64,000 nucleotides of DNA from Polyangiaceae bacterium (GCA_025353725.1 JANXOF010000065.1:158963-222962); one strand, 5' to 3'. Shown: positions 26,980 through 38,044, counted from the stretch's first letter. Program-made: numbers and translations. Notes: generated by a model from the letters alone, not told the origin.

Positions 26980-28395
26980 TTAGATATCGTAGTAGAGGAA
27001 GAACTCATGCGGCGTTGGGCGCATGCGGATCGGGTTTAGCTCTTTTGTGCGCTTGAAGTCGAGCCATTCGCTGATGGCGTCCTTCGTGAACACGTCGCCG
27101 CGGAGGAGAAAATCGTGATCGCGCTCGAGGTTGTCGAGCGCGTCTTCGAGGCTTCCCGGCATGTGCGGGACATCTTTTAGCTCTTCGGGGCTGAGCGCGT
27201 AGATGTCTTTGTCGAGCGGGTCGCCCGGGTCGATCTTGTTTTGAATGCCGTCGAGGCCTGCAAGCAACATCGCGCTGAACGCCAAATACGGATTGCAGCT
27301 TGGGTCGGGGAACCGAACCTCGATCCGCCGCGTCTTCGGGTTGGGCCCCGTAATCGGGATACGCACGGACGCCGATCGATTTCGACTGGAGTAGGCGAGG
27401 TTGACGGGAGCCTCGAACCCCGGCACGAGCCGGCGATAGCTGTTGGTCGTGGGGTTCGTGAAAGCCGCGAGCGATTTCGCGTGCTTGATAATCCCGCCAA
27501 TGTAGTGGAGCGCGAGCTGCGAGAGCCCCGCGTAGCCGTCGCCGCCAAAAAGCGGCTTGCCTTCCTTCCACAGCGACTGATGGACGTGCATGCCCGACCC
27601 GTTGTCACCGAAGAGCGGCTTCGGCATGAACGTCGCGCTCTTACCGTGTTTACGCGCAATATTTTTCACGACGTACTTGAACCACATGAGTTGGTCGCCG
27701 CACGGGAGAAGGCGATTGAACTTCATGCCGATCTCGCACTGCCCGCCCGTCGCAACCTCGTGGTGACCAACCTCGACCTCGATGCCCGAAGCCTGAAGGG
27801 CAAGCATCATCTCCATGCGAAGATTCGCGAGCGTGTCGGTGGGCGGAACGGGGAAGTAGCCCTCCTTGTGGCGTGTCTTGTAGCCGAGGTTGGGGAACTC
27901 TTCGCGCCCTGAGTTCCACGCGCCCTCGACGCTGTCGAGGTAGTAATAGCCCTCGTTCGGCTTCGAGTGGTCGAATCGAACATCGTCGAAGACGAAAAAT
28001 TCGGCTTCGGGTCCCATGAACGATGTATCTGCGATGCCCGTTTGGCGAAGGTAAGCCTCGGCTTTTTTCGCGATATGGCGAGGGTCGCGAGAGTACGGCT
28101 GTTTCGTAATCGGGTCGTAAACGGAGCACGTGAGTGACAGTGTTGAGTGAGCGAAAAACGGGTCGAGCTTGGCCGACGTCGGGTCGGGAATCATGATCAT
28201 ATCGGAGGCGTTGATCGGCTGCCACCCGCGCACGGACGAACCGTCAAACGCAATGCCGTCTTCGAAAAGTACTTCGTCGAGGCGCGCGACAGGGATCGTC
28301 GTGTGTTGCCACACGCCTGGAAAATCGATGAACTTGAGGTCGACGAATTTCACGTCGTTTTTCGTAGCGAGCTCTATGACTTCCTTGGGCTTCAT
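26980..28395 (-). CDS. glnA: Glutamine synthetase type I
   Basis: GlnA joins ammonia to glutamate using ATP. The ATG at 28395 follows AGGAAG at a good distance and gives [22 protein letters not shown]. Signature segments are [21 protein letters not shown], the ATP-site [12 protein letters not shown], and [17 protein letters not shown]. The tyrosine in [21 protein letters not shown] is at the adenylylation position of GSI-beta enzymes, so covalent control by GlnE is likely. It lies 20 bases downstream of glnB in one operon. Confidence 0.97.
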   Translation of the reverse strand: MKPKEVIELATKNDVKFVDLKFIDFPGVWQHTTIPVARLDEVLFEDGIAFDGSSVRGWQPINASDMIMIPDPTSAKLDPFFAHSTLSLTCSVYDPITKQPYSRDPRHIAKKAEAYLRQTGIADTSFMGPEAEFFVFDDVRFDHSKPNEGYYYLDSVEGAWNSGREEFPNLGYKTRHKEGYFPVPPTDTLANLRMEMMLALQASGIEVEVGHHEVATGGQCEIGMKFNRLLPCGDQLMWFKYVVKNIARKHGKSATFMPKPLFGDNGSGMHVHQSLWKEGKPLFGGDGYAGLSQLALHYIGGIIKHAKSLAAFTNPTTNSYRRLVPGFEAPVNLAYSSRNRSASVRIPITGPNPKTRRIEVRFPDPSCNPYLAFSAMLLAGLDGIQNKIDPGDPLDKDIYALSPEELKDVPHMPGSLEDALDNLERDHDFLLRGDVFTKDAISEWLDFKRTKELNPIRMRPTPHEFFLYYDI

Positions 28396-28415
28396 GGATT
28401 CTTCCTGTTCGTCTT

Positions 28416-28805
<390 letters not shown>

Positions 28806-28964
28806 TCACTCGTCACGGTTCTTTCGCACGGGCCGCGTTTCCGAAATGTTTCGGCCGCTCGTGCCGACGGCCGACCACCAGGCAAAGCTAGGCAAGGCGC
28901 GTGGCGCCGGCACAGGCCGAGACAAAGGGCTCAGCCAAACGCAGCGACCGCGCGGCTCGCGGCC

Positions 28965-29558
28965 CTAGCGATTCGTTGAGAGGCCCTCCTCGAGTGACAC
29001 GCCGTTGTACACTTCTGAAAGGCTGATGGCGCCGCCGAGGGCGGCCAGATCGACGGATGAGCCGTGTTTCGTGAGGGTCGTGAGATGCCACTGACCGTCA
29101 CCCTCGCGCCGAAAGAGGTCGATTCTGCGCTCTCTGTGGGAAACGATGACGTACTCGCGGAGCTCTGCGATCGCCTGATAGTGGAGAAACTTCGTGCCGC
29201 GATCGAAGTCCTCGGTGGATTCGGAGGTTACCTCGACAAGAATTGTTGGATTGAGCAACGAAGGCGGGTCGCCATCGTCGTAGCGACGCTCTCCGCATGC
29301 CACGATAACATCCGGATAGCAGTAAAGCCGAGTTGTTGGAACGTATACGCGCTGGTCACTTGTCATCGTCGCGCAAGCGCGCCCGCGCGCGAGCAACACG
29401 AGGGACGCTGTAACGTTTGCCGCGAGAATATTGTGGGCGGGACGAGCCCCTGCCATGGCGACGATCACGCCGTCGACGAACTCGTGTTTTCGATCGCTCC
29501 CACGCTCGAGCGCCAAAAACTCGCTCTCGGTGAATCGATTCGGCGCGACCGACGACAT
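28965..29558 (-). CDS. Uma2-family (DUF820) putative endonuclease
   Basis: From the ATG at 29558 the product is 197 residues, the family's usual size. It has RFTESEFLALERGSDRKHEFVDG, the core YCYPDVIVACGE with the metal-binding Asp, ILVEVTSESTEDFDRGTKF with the Glu-x-x-Ser pattern, and REYVIVSHRERRIDLFRR. This is the PD-(D/E)XK nuclease fold. Uma2 proteins are abundant in cyanobacteria and myxobacteria, and their biological role is unknown. The extra 88 codons in frame upstream show no homology and are not included. It is divergent from a decayed nucleotidyltransferase gene. Confidence 0.85.
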   Translation of the reverse strand: MSSVAPNRFTESEFLALERGSDRKHEFVDGVIVAMAGARPAHNILAANVTASLVLLARGRACATMTSDQRVYVPTTRLYCYPDVIVACGERRYDDGDPPSLLNPTILVEVTSESTEDFDRGTKFLHYQAIAELREYVIVSHRERRIDLFRREGDGQWHLTTLTKHGSSVDLAALGGAISLSEVYNGVSLEEGLSTNR

Positions 29559-29692
29559 AAAGCGATCGTACCACGTCCGTTGAACGCGCGCTGATGCGCC
29601 AGCGTGCTCGGAGTCACCTTCGCGTGCGCCCAGCGGCTCTAACACGCGCGCTGGATTCGACGCCCCATCGCGCGGATTAGTAGCCTCGACTG

Positions 29693-29990
29693 ATGAGTCG
29701 GTCACCAGCGCAATGGGAAAGACTGAGTGCGGTTTTGGCCGCGCAACCCGTCTGGCTCGTGGTGCTTTCGGATCACAGGCCACTGGCCGTAAGAGCGCCG
29801 CTAGCGACTTCGATATTGGCATTTGCTGAAATCGGACTTGTCTTTGTCGGACGAACTCACGATGGCTTCGCTTCTTTCAGAGGTCACAAGCACCGAGGTC
29901 GACCTCGTCCGATTGGACCTCGATAACCCGCTCCTCGGTGGCGAAGTCGCGCGCACGGGAAGGTACCTTTATGGGCGTCGCTCCGAGGCA
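29693..29990 (+). pseudogene. MNT-type nucleotidyltransferase, two frameshifts
   Basis: Read across three frames, this region spells one MNT nucleotidyltransferase domain. MSRSPAQWERLSAVLAAQPV plus WLVVL is in the first frame from the ATG at 29693. FGSQATGRKSAASDFDIGI is in the second, with the G-S-x-x-x-G and D-x-D catalytic motifs. LLKSDLSLSDELTMASLLSE, VDLVRLDLDNPLLGGEVART and GRYLYGRRSEA are in the third. Single-base losses near 29766 and 29823 would explain both shifts. Intact relatives act as MntA antitoxins with HEPN toxins; no HEPN gene is visible. Confidence 0.72.
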
Positions 29991-30114
29991 CTGAACCATC
30001 CCGCTAACGACTCGACAGTCGTGTCCTCCGATGCTCGCGGCTCTTCAACAGCAGAGCGTGGTTCAAACATCGTTAATCTGCGGGTGGCGAACGGCGACTG
30101 AACTGGCCGACCGG

Positions 30115-31689
30115 CTACTCGAACGTCGCGTAGTAAGTGTGGTCAACCCTGGTGCCAAGCACGCTTGCACCGAAGGTTAGTGCTTGAACCTGTTGAGATG
30201 ATCCCGGACCACCGCCTGTCAACTTAAGCTTTCCGCCCCAGGCGTACCTCGGGCCGAAGGTAAAGTTCGTAAGCCACACGCAGCGCGGCAGTGCAGCATT
30301 GCATGGGCCGCCCGGGCTATCCGCGTTGTACAGAGAGCGCGTGAGCGAGAACCCGTAGCCATCCAGGATCCTCTCAGGGAACGCCGTGGCATTCCCGCGA
30401 CCCCCTCCTTTCGCGAAGCTAAACGTGGTGGCGTCTCCTGATTGTGGGGGGTTGAACCGATCGTCGGAAAAGTAGGCGTTCACCTCGACGTCTGTGCCCA
30501 CGGGCACGGTGATTGGTTGTGTGACGAGTGACCTTGTCATGACTCCACTGTAAAGAATATATGTAGACGTCCAGATCGTGGTTTGCTTGTCCCATCTGGA
30601 GTTTGGTGGGTCGTACTTGTTGTTCGACGGCGCAACGTCGGCAAAGAACTCCCCTGGATCCCAGATGTTGTTGTCGTTGTTGTCGACAAACGGTTCACCC
30701 TGGTCGATGAAGTTTTCCCCCTCGTCCCACTGCCCGTTGGAGTTGTTATCGTCGAACGACTCTTCGCCCGCGACGTAGGCAAGCACAGTCACGAGCCCGT
30801 CGCGCTGATTGAGGGACCCGGCGAAAGGTTCGTTGCCGATGGGTTGTACGTCGTCAGCTGGCCACTTTCCAACAGTACTAAATTCGACGGTCGACTTGCC
30901 TTCGTCCGCATTGGTTCCCGTAGCGGTAAACGCGGTAGACTGCACGCTACTCGGAATGGCTCCCGCTTCGACCTTCAAGTTGACGGTCGTGGCTTTGCCG
31001 ACTGGATTGTTGAAGCGGTCAATGAGAGTCGCCGTGCAAAGGTTCTTTAGTGGACGTGGCGGTAGTGCGTCGGCATAGGCAGCTAAGTTCTTGAGATTGC
31101 ATTGCAACGTGAAGCCGCGATTGGCCGGCGTAACGCCACGGACACCAATAGCCGGGCTTTTGGCCTGCAGGCTCGCACTCACAGAGGCCTTCACCACGAA
31201 CACTCCGAGCGTGACGCCCGACTGGACGCGCGCCGTCGCTTTGCCGGTGGCGTCTGTCTTTATGGTCACACTCGAACTGCCCGGCGCGCCACCACCGTCC
31301 GCGAAATCGCCTAGAAACTCGGTACCCTGCGGCGGAGACTCAAGCTCGAATTTCACATCTATGCCCGAAAGTGGCTTTCCCGCGCTGTCTTTTACGATAA
31401 ACGAGACGTCCGCGAGTTCCTGAAATCCAGACTTTTTGATGCCCATGATACCGCACGCTGTCGTGCCGCAGAGGGTCGACGCGTGGGCAATGTCGGCAGG
31501 GTCGCCAGGGGCTAAAGCGTCCCCAGCATTCGCATCATTCCCGCCGCCTCCGCTGCCTCCGTCCGATAGGCGCCCTCCCACCCCATCTCCTTGTTGGGCG
31601 GCCGTCGGACGAGGATCACTCCCTGAACAAGCAAGGGCGGTCACGACGAAGACTGGAATGCAAAATAGTCCGAACCTCGCTAAGCGCAT
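30115..31689 (-). CDS. Surface lipoprotein with Ig-like (Big-1) domains
   Basis: The 524-residue protein has a lipoprotein signal ending VTALAC and a Gly/Asp/Ser-rich linker. Two Ig-like stretches of the invasin Big-1 kind follow (DVSFIVKDSAGKPLSGIDVKF with VTIKTDATGKATARV; CTATLIDRFNNPVGKATTVNL). An acidic insert has two repeated D-x-N-x-N-G-x-W-D-x-G-E loops (DDNNSNGQWDEGENFID; DNNDNNIWDPGEFF) that look like calcium-binding loops of the dockerin/EF-hand type. The C-terminal 150 residues are not recognised. I infer a calcium-stabilised adhesin or scaffold on the outer surface. The gene is somewhat AT-richer than its neighbours. Confidence 0.8.
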   Translation of the reverse strand: MRLARFGLFCIPVFVVTALACSGSDPRPTAAQQGDGVGGRLSDGGSGGGGNDANAGDALAPGDPADIAHASTLCGTTACGIMGIKKSGFQELADVSFIVKDSAGKPLSGIDVKFELESPPQGTEFLGDFADGGGAPGSSSVTIKTDATGKATARVQSGVTLGVFVVKASVSASLQAKSPAIGVRGVTPANRGFTLQCNLKNLAAYADALPPRPLKNLCTATLIDRFNNPVGKATTVNLKVEAGAIPSSVQSTAFTATGTNADEGKSTVEFSTVGKWPADDVQPIGNEPFAGSLNQRDGLVTVLAYVAGEESFDDNNSNGQWDEGENFIDQGEPFVDNNDNNIWDPGEFFADVAPSNNKYDPPNSRWDKQTTIWTSTYILYSGVMTRSLVTQPITVPVGTDVEVNAYFSDDRFNPPQSGDATTFSFAKGGGRGNATAFPERILDGYGFSLTRSLYNADSPGGPCNAALPRCVWLTNFTFGPRYAWGGKLKLTGGGPGSSQQVQALTFGASVLGTRVDHTYYATFE

Positions 31690-31732
31690 CGCTTGAAGTT
31701 ATCACTCCCTTCTCGGCGCCGTATCCTGAATT

Positions 31733-31754
31733 TGTGGGCTGCGCTTAGCCCACA
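31733..31754. other. Hairpin upstream of Big-1 lipoprotein gene
   Basis: TGTGGGCT and AGCCCACA form an eight-base perfect stem around a six-base loop, 44 bases upstream of the lipoprotein start. It could be an operator or an mRNA leader hairpin. Nothing else is seen in 31690-32041. Confidence 0.35.
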
Positions 31755-32041
31755 TCGCCGCCTAGAGACGCTGCCGCGCGCACGTTTGCGGCGTGAGCCA
31801 AAAGGCCGCGCGGTCGCTACCGGCATAACGGCGGCTAGTCGCGTTTACGCTCTGCAGTCGCGGGCGGCGTGGCTTCAATGAGCCTAGTCACAGCGGTAAA
31901 AGTCCTTCGCGCGGGCAGTTGGGTTAAGTAACGTGTGGGCAAACGTGAGGCTTGCGCTTCCGTCCGTCACGTTTTCCAAACGAGATACTCGCCTGCTTTC
32001 TACTGCGATTTTCGTTCACCGAACGCCTACGGTTACCGGAC

Positions 32042-33046
32042 GTGTCACAGGTGGCCAAGCTCCCTCCTCGACTCGCCCTTCGCGCGGGTGACTCGCACTC
32101 GCCAACGCCGGTGGAGTGGCTCGCGCGTATGGGCCTCTGGATAAAGCGCGACGACCTCTCGTCCGAACTTTATGGCGGAAACAAAGTCCGAAAGCTCGAG
32201 TTCCTCCTGAAAGCTGCGCGTTCCGCGGGCCGTTCGCGTCTCGTGACGGTCGGCGCCGCGGGGAGTCATCAAGTGGTCGCCACGGCAATCTTCGGTGCGC
32301 GCGAGGGATTCACTGTTGACGCCGTTCTTGTCCCGCAGCCGAGCGCGCCGCACGCGCTTTTGAATCTGCGCGTGTCGTTAGCGCACGGTTTGCGCCCTCA
32401 CCCGTGTCCGGCCTGGAGCCTCGCGCCCGCATACCTCGCGCCTCACCTTATCGGCGACGCTTACTTCATCCCACTAGGTGGCTCGAATGTCACAGGCTCG
32501 CTCGGCTTCGTGCTGGCCGCGCGCGAGCTCGCGGCACAGGTGCGTGCAGGAAAGCTTCCCGAGCCTCAGGTCGTCGTCGTTGCGATGGGCTCAGGGGGCA
32601 CCGCGGCGGGGCTCGCAGTCGGGTTCGAGGAGGCCGGCTTGAGGACGCGCGTCCTCGGTGTCGCTGTCTCTCCCCCCACGTCGGTCCTTCGTCACTTGAG
32701 CCGTCGCCTCGCTCAGAAGACTGCGACGGCCATCGGATTATCGGTCGCGGCAGCCCTCCGAGCCGCACAACGCATCGACGTCGAGGGGGGGTGGATGGGC
32801 CGCGGTTACGGCCACGCTTCAGACGAAGGAACCCAAGCGGCGGCTGATGCGGCACGCGAGGGAGTGACGCTTGACGTGACGTATACGGCCAAAGCCTTTG
32901 CGTGCGCGCTTGCGTGCGCGCGTCGGGAAGCTCCGGGGGCTGTCCTCTATTGGCATACGCTTTCCACCGCGCCGCTCGGGCCGCTCCTTCTGAATGCTAA
33001 CGCGAGCGACGAAATCCCGGCGCCGCTCGCGCGCCTGTTCCGTTGA
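32042..33046 (+). CDS. PLP-dependent D-cysteine desulfhydrase / ACC deaminase family
   Basis: A fold-type II pyridoxal-phosphate enzyme. The cofactor lysine lies in LYGGNKVRKLEFLL, and the Gly-rich phosphate site is VVVVAMGSGGTAAGLAVGFEEAG. The N-terminus has PTPVEWLARMGLWIKRDDLSS, shared by D-cysteine desulfhydrase and 1-aminocyclopropane-1-carboxylate deaminase. The substrate cannot be assigned between these two. The start is uncertain: the frame is open to 31952, but homologous sequence begins after about LPPRLALRAG, so a GTG at 32042 or 32051 is more plausible. No neighbour suggests a pathway. Confidence 0.8.
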   Translation: MSQVAKLPPRLALRAGDSHSPTPVEWLARMGLWIKRDDLSSELYGGNKVRKLEFLLKAARSAGRSRLVTVGAAGSHQVVATAIFGAREGFTVDAVLVPQPSAPHALLNLRVSLAHGLRPHPCPAWSLAPAYLAPHLIGDAYFIPLGGSNVTGSLGFVLAARELAAQVRAGKLPEPQVVVVAMGSGGTAAGLAVGFEEAGLRTRVLGVAVSPPTSVLRHLSRRLAQKTATAIGLSVAAALRAAQRIDVEGGWMGRGYGHASDEGTQAAADAAREGVTLDVTYTAKAFACALACARREAPGAVLYWHTLSTAPLGPLLLNANASDEIPAPLARLFR

Positions 33047-33103
33047 AGCCGGAACGTCTCCGACGACGCACGGCATTGCGCGAATTTCGTGGCTGAGACG
33101 CCG

Positions 33104-35083
33104 CTATTCGTCGTCGGCGCGCAGTTTCGCGAGGACCGAGAGGTCCTCGAGTGTCGACGTGTCGCCTCGGCTCTCCGTGCCTGACGCGACCTCTTTGAGA
33201 AGGCGACGCATAATCTTTCCAGACCGCGTTTTAGGCAGTGCATCCGTGAAGCGTATTTCGTCCGGCCGGGCGAACTTACCAATCTCTTTATCGATGTGAT
33301 GAGCGAGCGACTCCTTGAGCGTTCGATCGCTGGTGATGCCCGTTTTCAGCGTAACGAACACGACAAGCGCTTGGCCCTTTAGTGCATCGGGGCGGCCTAC
33401 GGCTGCGGCTTCAGCCACGGAGCCGTGGCTGACCAAGGCGCTTTCGATTTCTGCCGTGCCGATGCGATGTCCGGCGACGTTGAGCACGTCGTCAATGCGG
33501 CCTACGACCCAAAAGTACCCGTCTTCGTCGCGGCGCGCGCCATCGCCGGTAAAGTACACGCCCTCTATCTGACTAAAGTATGCCTCGTGAAAGCGCGGTC
33601 CGTCGTTCCAAAGTGTGCGCGCCATCGAGGGCCACGGCCGGCGGATCACGAGCTTGCCTCCCTCGTTCGGCTTGCATTCTTCGCCATGGTCTTTCACGAC
33701 CGCGATGTCGACGCCGAACATCGGTAAGCCCGTCGCACCGGGCTTCGAGAAGCATGCGCCAGGCAATGTCGTGAGCAAGATCGAGCCCGTTTCGGTCTGC
33801 CACCACGTGTCGACAATGGGGCAGCGCCCCGCCCCCACCACGCGATGGTACCAAAGCCATGCCTCGGGATTAATCGGCTCACCGACCGAGCCGAGGAGGC
33901 GCAAGCTTTGGAGATTATGCTTTTGCGGCCACCCGTCTCCGGCGCGAATGAACGCGCGAATCGCTGTGGGAGCCGTATAGAGAATGGTGACTCCGTGCTT
34001 CTCGATGAGGCTCCAAAATCGTCCCCAGTCGGGCGCGTTCGGGGCGCCCTCGTACATAAAGCACGACGCACCGCACGAAAGCGGTCCGTAAACGATATAG
34101 CTGTGCCCTGTTACCCAACCCACGTCGGCGGTACACCAGTAGAGATCCGACTCCTTGAGATCGAATACGTACTTCGATGTAACGTGCACGGATGCGAGGT
34201 AGCCCGCGCTGGTATGCAGGACGCCTTTGGGCTTGCCCGTGGAGCCTGAGGTATAAAGGATAAAAAGCGGGTGCTCGGCGTCAAAGGCGGGCGGCGTGGT
34301 GGCAAGCTCGCGGGCGCCAGGGCTCGGCGTACGCGCGAGGAGGTCCTCCCACCACACGTCGCGACCTTCGTGCATTTTGGCGACCGCGTGTGAAGTGCCG
34401 ACGCGCTTCACGACGACAACGTGTTCGATCGTCGGCGTCTTCTCGAGGGCGATGTCAGCCATTTGCTTGAGCGGAATCACATGCCCGCGACGCCACGCGC
34501 CGTCCTGTGTGAGCAAGACCTTGGCGCTGCAATCGTTGATTCGATCGCGAAGCGCTTCCGAGCTGAATCCGCCGAAAATCACCGAGTGTGTGGCGCCAAG
34601 CCGCGCGCAGGCGAGCATCGCGATGGCCGCCTCTGGCACCATGCCCATGTAGATGGCCACGCGATCGCCCGCTCGTACGCCGAGGTCGGCAAGTGCAGCC
34701 GACAAGCGAACCACCTCACGATGCAATTCGAAGTAGGTGAGCGTACGCGTGTCGCCAGGCTCTCCCTCCCACACAATCGCGGCTCGCGTGCGCGCGCTCG
34801 TGGTCAGGTGGCGATCGAGGCAGCTCTCGCTCACATTGAGCGTAGCTCCACCAAAAAACTTCGCGTGTGGCAACTTCCACTCTTCAAAAGCGCCTTCGCG
34901 AAAGCGCGTACGAAACACAAGGTCTTGCGTTTCCTCACGCCAGAACGACTCGGGATCTTCGAGCGACTTCGCATGCTTTTCGGCATACGCCGCGTGTGAG
35001 GCTATGCGTGCTGCCGCCGAGAATGCGGGAGGGGGAGGGAAGCGACCCACTTCCTTCTGGTGAGACTCGATACTGTCCGTCAT
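33104..35083 (-). CDS. acs: Acetyl-CoA synthetase
   Basis: Acs activates acetate to acetyl-CoA through acetyl-AMP. The ATG at 35083 gives [21 protein letters not shown] and a normal length of 659 residues. Motifs include [21 protein letters not shown] (AMP-binding P-loop), [18 protein letters not shown], the hinge [20 protein letters not shown], and the C-terminal acetylation lysine in [17 protein letters not shown]. It is divergent from the chitosanase gene. Confidence 0.96.
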   Translation of the reverse strand: MTDSIESHQKEVGRFPPPPAFSAAARIASHAAYAEKHAKSLEDPESFWREETQDLVFRTRFREGAFEEWKLPHAKFFGGATLNVSESCLDRHLTTSARTRAAIVWEGEPGDTRTLTYFELHREVVRLSAALADLGVRAGDRVAIYMGMVPEAAIAMLACARLGATHSVIFGGFSSEALRDRINDCSAKVLLTQDGAWRRGHVIPLKQMADIALEKTPTIEHVVVVKRVGTSHAVAKMHEGRDVWWEDLLARTPSPGARELATTPPAFDAEHPLFILYTSGSTGKPKGVLHTSAGYLASVHVTSKYVFDLKESDLYWCTADVGWVTGHSYIVYGPLSCGASCFMYEGAPNAPDWGRFWSLIEKHGVTILYTAPTAIRAFIRAGDGWPQKHNLQSLRLLGSVGEPINPEAWLWYHRVVGAGRCPIVDTWWQTETGSILLTTLPGACFSKPGATGLPMFGVDIAVVKDHGEECKPNEGGKLVIRRPWPSMARTLWNDGPRFHEAYFSQIEGVYFTGDGARRDEDGYFWVVGRIDDVLNVAGHRIGTAEIESALVSHGSVAEAAAVGRPDALKGQALVVFVTLKTGITSDRTLKESLAHHIDKEIGKFARPDEIRFTDALPKTRSGKIMRRLLKEVASGTESRGDTSTLEDLSVLAKLRADDE

Positions 35084-35179
35084 AGCCCGACAAAGTAGCC
35101 TTATCGTGGGCGCGTTCCAAGACTCGTGGGCGCGATTCCGAGCCATCGTGCGGCCTGCGAATTGCTCCCTGCGATCGCT

Positions 35180-36133
35180 ATGAACACAAAGCTTGCTTCT
35201 AGGACTCTTGATCGCGACCTGCCGCGTGATAACCGCGACGCTTCGCGGGCGTGCCGCGCGTACGAGGTGAGGGCGGGGAAGGCCGCGAGCGTCGGTCTCG
35301 TACTACGAATGACCTGTTTTCTTGCGCTATCGAGTGCGTTGACCCTCGCGTGTGCGGCTAGTGAGTCGGCAGAATCCAACGTCGACGATGTGACCGCGGC
35401 TCCGAATCAGACCGACCCTTCCATCCGTCAGGCGACGCGTGAGCCTGCGCCGACGTCAGGCGTTTCGCCGGACGCGCGCTCGAGTGGGACGCCGGGAGAC
35501 GACACGTCCGCAGCCGCTCCGGCGGGCGAAGCCGCGGCTGTGACCGTGACGTCAAGTGCTTTGCTCGCAAAGGTCAAAGCTTGCGCGAAAAAGCTCTCGA
35601 CCGCGCCGTATGCCAACGATGTAGGCGAGCCCTCGAACGTTGATGTGTGCGCTTTGCCTGGTGCCGTCTTCTTCAAATCCGACCTCGACGTAGATTGCGA
35701 CGGCAAACGAAGTAGCGTCTGCAATGTAACGGCCGATCCGGATTACCAGTCTGAAACAGCTGCTGTCGATTCTAAAGGTTCCCCGCTCGACGCCGCCACA
35801 CTACCTTTTATCGTCGTCCCCGGAGTGAGCTCGAAGTGGAGCTATCAAGCCTCCGGTATAGGCTTAGGGAGCGTCGCTGCGGTCCTTTATAACGGGAAGG
35901 TCGAGTACGGGATTGTTGGCGATATTGGGCCCAAGGCCATTTTGGGGGAGGCGTCTTACGCGATGGCCAAGCGTTTAGGCATCAATCCTGACCCGAGACG
36001 AGGTGGCACCTCGAACGAGGTTATCTACATCGTCTTTTCCGGAGATGTCGCAAAAGTGAAAATTAAGGAAAGTCACGAAGAGGCCGTAAAAATAGGGACA
36101 GCGCGAGCCCAACAACTTCTCGCGAGCCCGTGA
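35180..36133 (+). CDS. GH75 chitosanase-like secreted lipoprotein
   Basis: The C-terminal 190 residues match the fungal-type chitosanase family GH75 by pattern: [18 protein letters not shown] with the acidic catalytic-region residues, [26 protein letters not shown], and [24 protein letters not shown] with [14 protein letters not shown]75 enzymes cut chitosan. A hydrophobic export segment ending ALTLAC is followed by an Ala/Ser/Pro-rich linker, so the protein is probably a lipoprotein. The exact start is unclear: ATG at 35180, GTG at 35267 and ATG at 35309 all keep the signal, and none has a strong ribosome site. Confidence 0.78.
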   Translation: MNTKLASRTLDRDLPRDNRDASRACRAYEVRAGKAASVGLVLRMTCFLALSSALTLACAASESAESNVDDVTAAPNQTDPSIRQATREPAPTSGVSPDARSSGTPGDDTSAAAPAGEAAAVTVTSSALLAKVKACAKKLSTAPYANDVGEPSNVDVCALPGAVFFKSDLDVDCDGKRSSVCNVTADPDYQSETAAVDSKGSPLDAATLPFIVVPGVSSKWSYQASGIGLGSVAAVLYNGKVEYGIVGDIGPKAILGEASYAMAKRLGINPDPRRGGTSNEVIYIVFSGDVAKVKIKESHEEAVKIGTARAQQLLASP

Positions 36134-36166
36134 CTCTTCGGATACTTACGCCGGTAGGGCCTCCAT

Positions 36167-37020
36167 TTAGGGCATCGGGAGCAGGAAACTACCAGATCGC
36201 GCTCTCGGTGCTGTAGCGGTGAGGCGTTGGGACCAGGATTGGCCGTCCCATTCCCACGTATCTCCGCGGTAACCGTTTTGGTATCCGCCGAACATGACGA
36301 GCTTGTCTCCGACTACACCCATTGCGCCTCGGGAGCGCGCAAAAGGGGTGGCCGGCAGCGACGACCATGCCGTGCCATCCCATTGCCACATGTCGTTTAG
36401 CTCGCCGTTGCTATCACGGCCGCCGACAAGAATGATTTTCTGGCCCAGGGCTGTCATCATTCCGCCAGTGCGGGCTGGGGGCGAAGACGGGACCGATTTT
36501 TTCAACCAGGAATTTCCGTCCCATTCCCAAGTATCCGAGAGAAAAGTGGGTTCGTCGTGGGGTCGGCCGGGAGGAAAGCCAAACCCTCCGAAGAGAAGGA
36601 TTCGACCCCCCCGCCCTGCCATTGCCGAGCCGTATCGATTGCCTGGTTCGACGCCCTCGCGATACTCGGGTTGGCGACCTTTCTGCGACCATGACTGACC
36701 ATTCCACTCCCACGTGTCGGAGTAGTAGCTATTCGGCCCGTCGTATCCACCGAAGAGTATGAGCCGGTCGTCGAAGGAAGCCATCGCCGCGTCGTAACGC
36801 GGCGCAGGCGACCCCGCAGAGCTTCGGAGTGACCAAGCCGCGCCATCCCACTCCCACGTGTCATTGACGAATCGGCTGAGGACAAGCCGTTGCTCACCTC
36901 CGAACAGAATCACGCGATTCCCAAGCTTCGCTGCGGCTGCACCCTCGAGCGCTGGCGGCGACTGGGCAAGCGAACGCTCCGCCCAAGATTGCCCGTCCCA
37001 CTCTCAAGTATCAAAAAAGT
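36167..37020 (-). pseudogene. Kelch-repeat protein fragment with nonsense codon
   Basis: Five Kelch blades are visible, each with ILFGG, then DTWEWDG and a W-S close (for example LILFGGYDGPNSYYSDTWEW). Kelch repeats form a beta-propeller. A GTG at 36913 opens the longest frame, but the repeat pattern continues upstream: SWAERSLAQSPPALEGAAAA with KLGNRVILFGG, and before it D-T-stop-E-W-D-G-Q. The stop (TGA at 37006-37004) replaces the conserved Trp of DTWEWDG. Upstream of about 37020 the sequence belongs to the broken heme protein gene. No signal peptide remains. This is therefore a 5'-truncated, nonsense-bearing remnant. Confidence 0.75.
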
Positions 37021-37928
37021 TGCAGGGTTCACCACTTGAGTCCAAAGGGTGCGCTTTGCAATCAATTCCGCCCCGCTGCCCGCACGCCACGAGGAAGTGA
37101 TTCGCTCTTCGGCGTGGATGTCGAACGCCCGCGGCGGGAAGACCGAGGCGTACATACCGTTCAGGTAGGCGAGCTGAGCGGCTGCGGCGTGATCTGCTGA
37201 GGGCGGGCCGCCCTCAGCAAAGGTTTTTACCTTTCCATTTGCCGCCGTGACAATTTGGTTGAGGAAAAATAGCGAGGTGTCGAGCTCGGGCCGAGTTCGC
37301 GTGGAAGGTGCATCCAACACGGACGGTTCGAATTCGCGGAAAACGCTCCCCAAATCCGTTTGAACGCCGATTTTGCTGGTCGACCCAGCGTGGCAAGTTA
37401 CGCAAACATGGGGCACGCTCTTTGGTCCCTCGGAGTCGAGGGGGACGTTGGGAATCAGCGCTCCGGTAGTGCCAAAAGCGTAGAACTGTGTGACTCCGTC
37501 CCGGCTAATGTCCATCGCCACCGTCCCCACGTTCGCGACACGGGCCGTAGGGTCGCCCTCATCGCGAAAGTTTGTGACAGCGCATCCCCCTTGGTCGCGA
37601 CCGACGACTTGGGTGCAGGTCATGTCGCGCCAAAAACCGAGTTCATTCGCATTTCGATAAAAGGCGCGGGCCGTGGGTTCTGCTCCGAAAGCCCGGGCCT
37701 TCCACGCCTCGAGATTGAACGTGTCGGGCGCGATTCCCCCCCGAGGATTCGCCGATAATAGCTGCGCGACTCTTCCTCTGACCCTCCACCGGAGGCCGTC
37801 AGAAAGCGTGCACTCAGTTGCGCGGCGCTCACGACCTGCCCGACCGGTGGGTCATCATGCACGGTGAAAGAGGCGCAGGCGCCGAGCACGGTGGTTGCGA
37901 AAAGAGCGAGAGTGACGGAGGACCGCAT
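37010..37928 (-). pseudogene. c-type heme lipoprotein, frameshifted and truncated
   Basis: The gene opens MRSSVTLALFATTVLGACAS, a lipoprotein signal, from the ATG at 37928. After YYRRILGG the frame breaks at a run of seven C (37736-37742; G7 in the coding strand). With one more G the reading continues as GIAPDTFNLEAWKARAFGAE, FYRNANELGFWRDMTCTQVV, and then VPHVCVTCHAG with a CxxCH heme site. The C-terminal end (WRAGSGAELIAKRTLWTQVV) stops short where I would expect a second heme motif, and joins the Kelch remnant at about 37015. I recall this as a myxobacterial secreted heme protein family of unknown function. Confidence 0.7.
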
Positions 37929-38044
37929 AGTGCGTAGTACTGAGGCGACGGCAAATTCTTCCCTCTGTCGGGCAGTCCGCCGCTCACTGGAAATCGCGCC
38001 GGTTTGGCTGAACCGCTCCGGCCTCTGGTGACGAGCTCTGGTCA

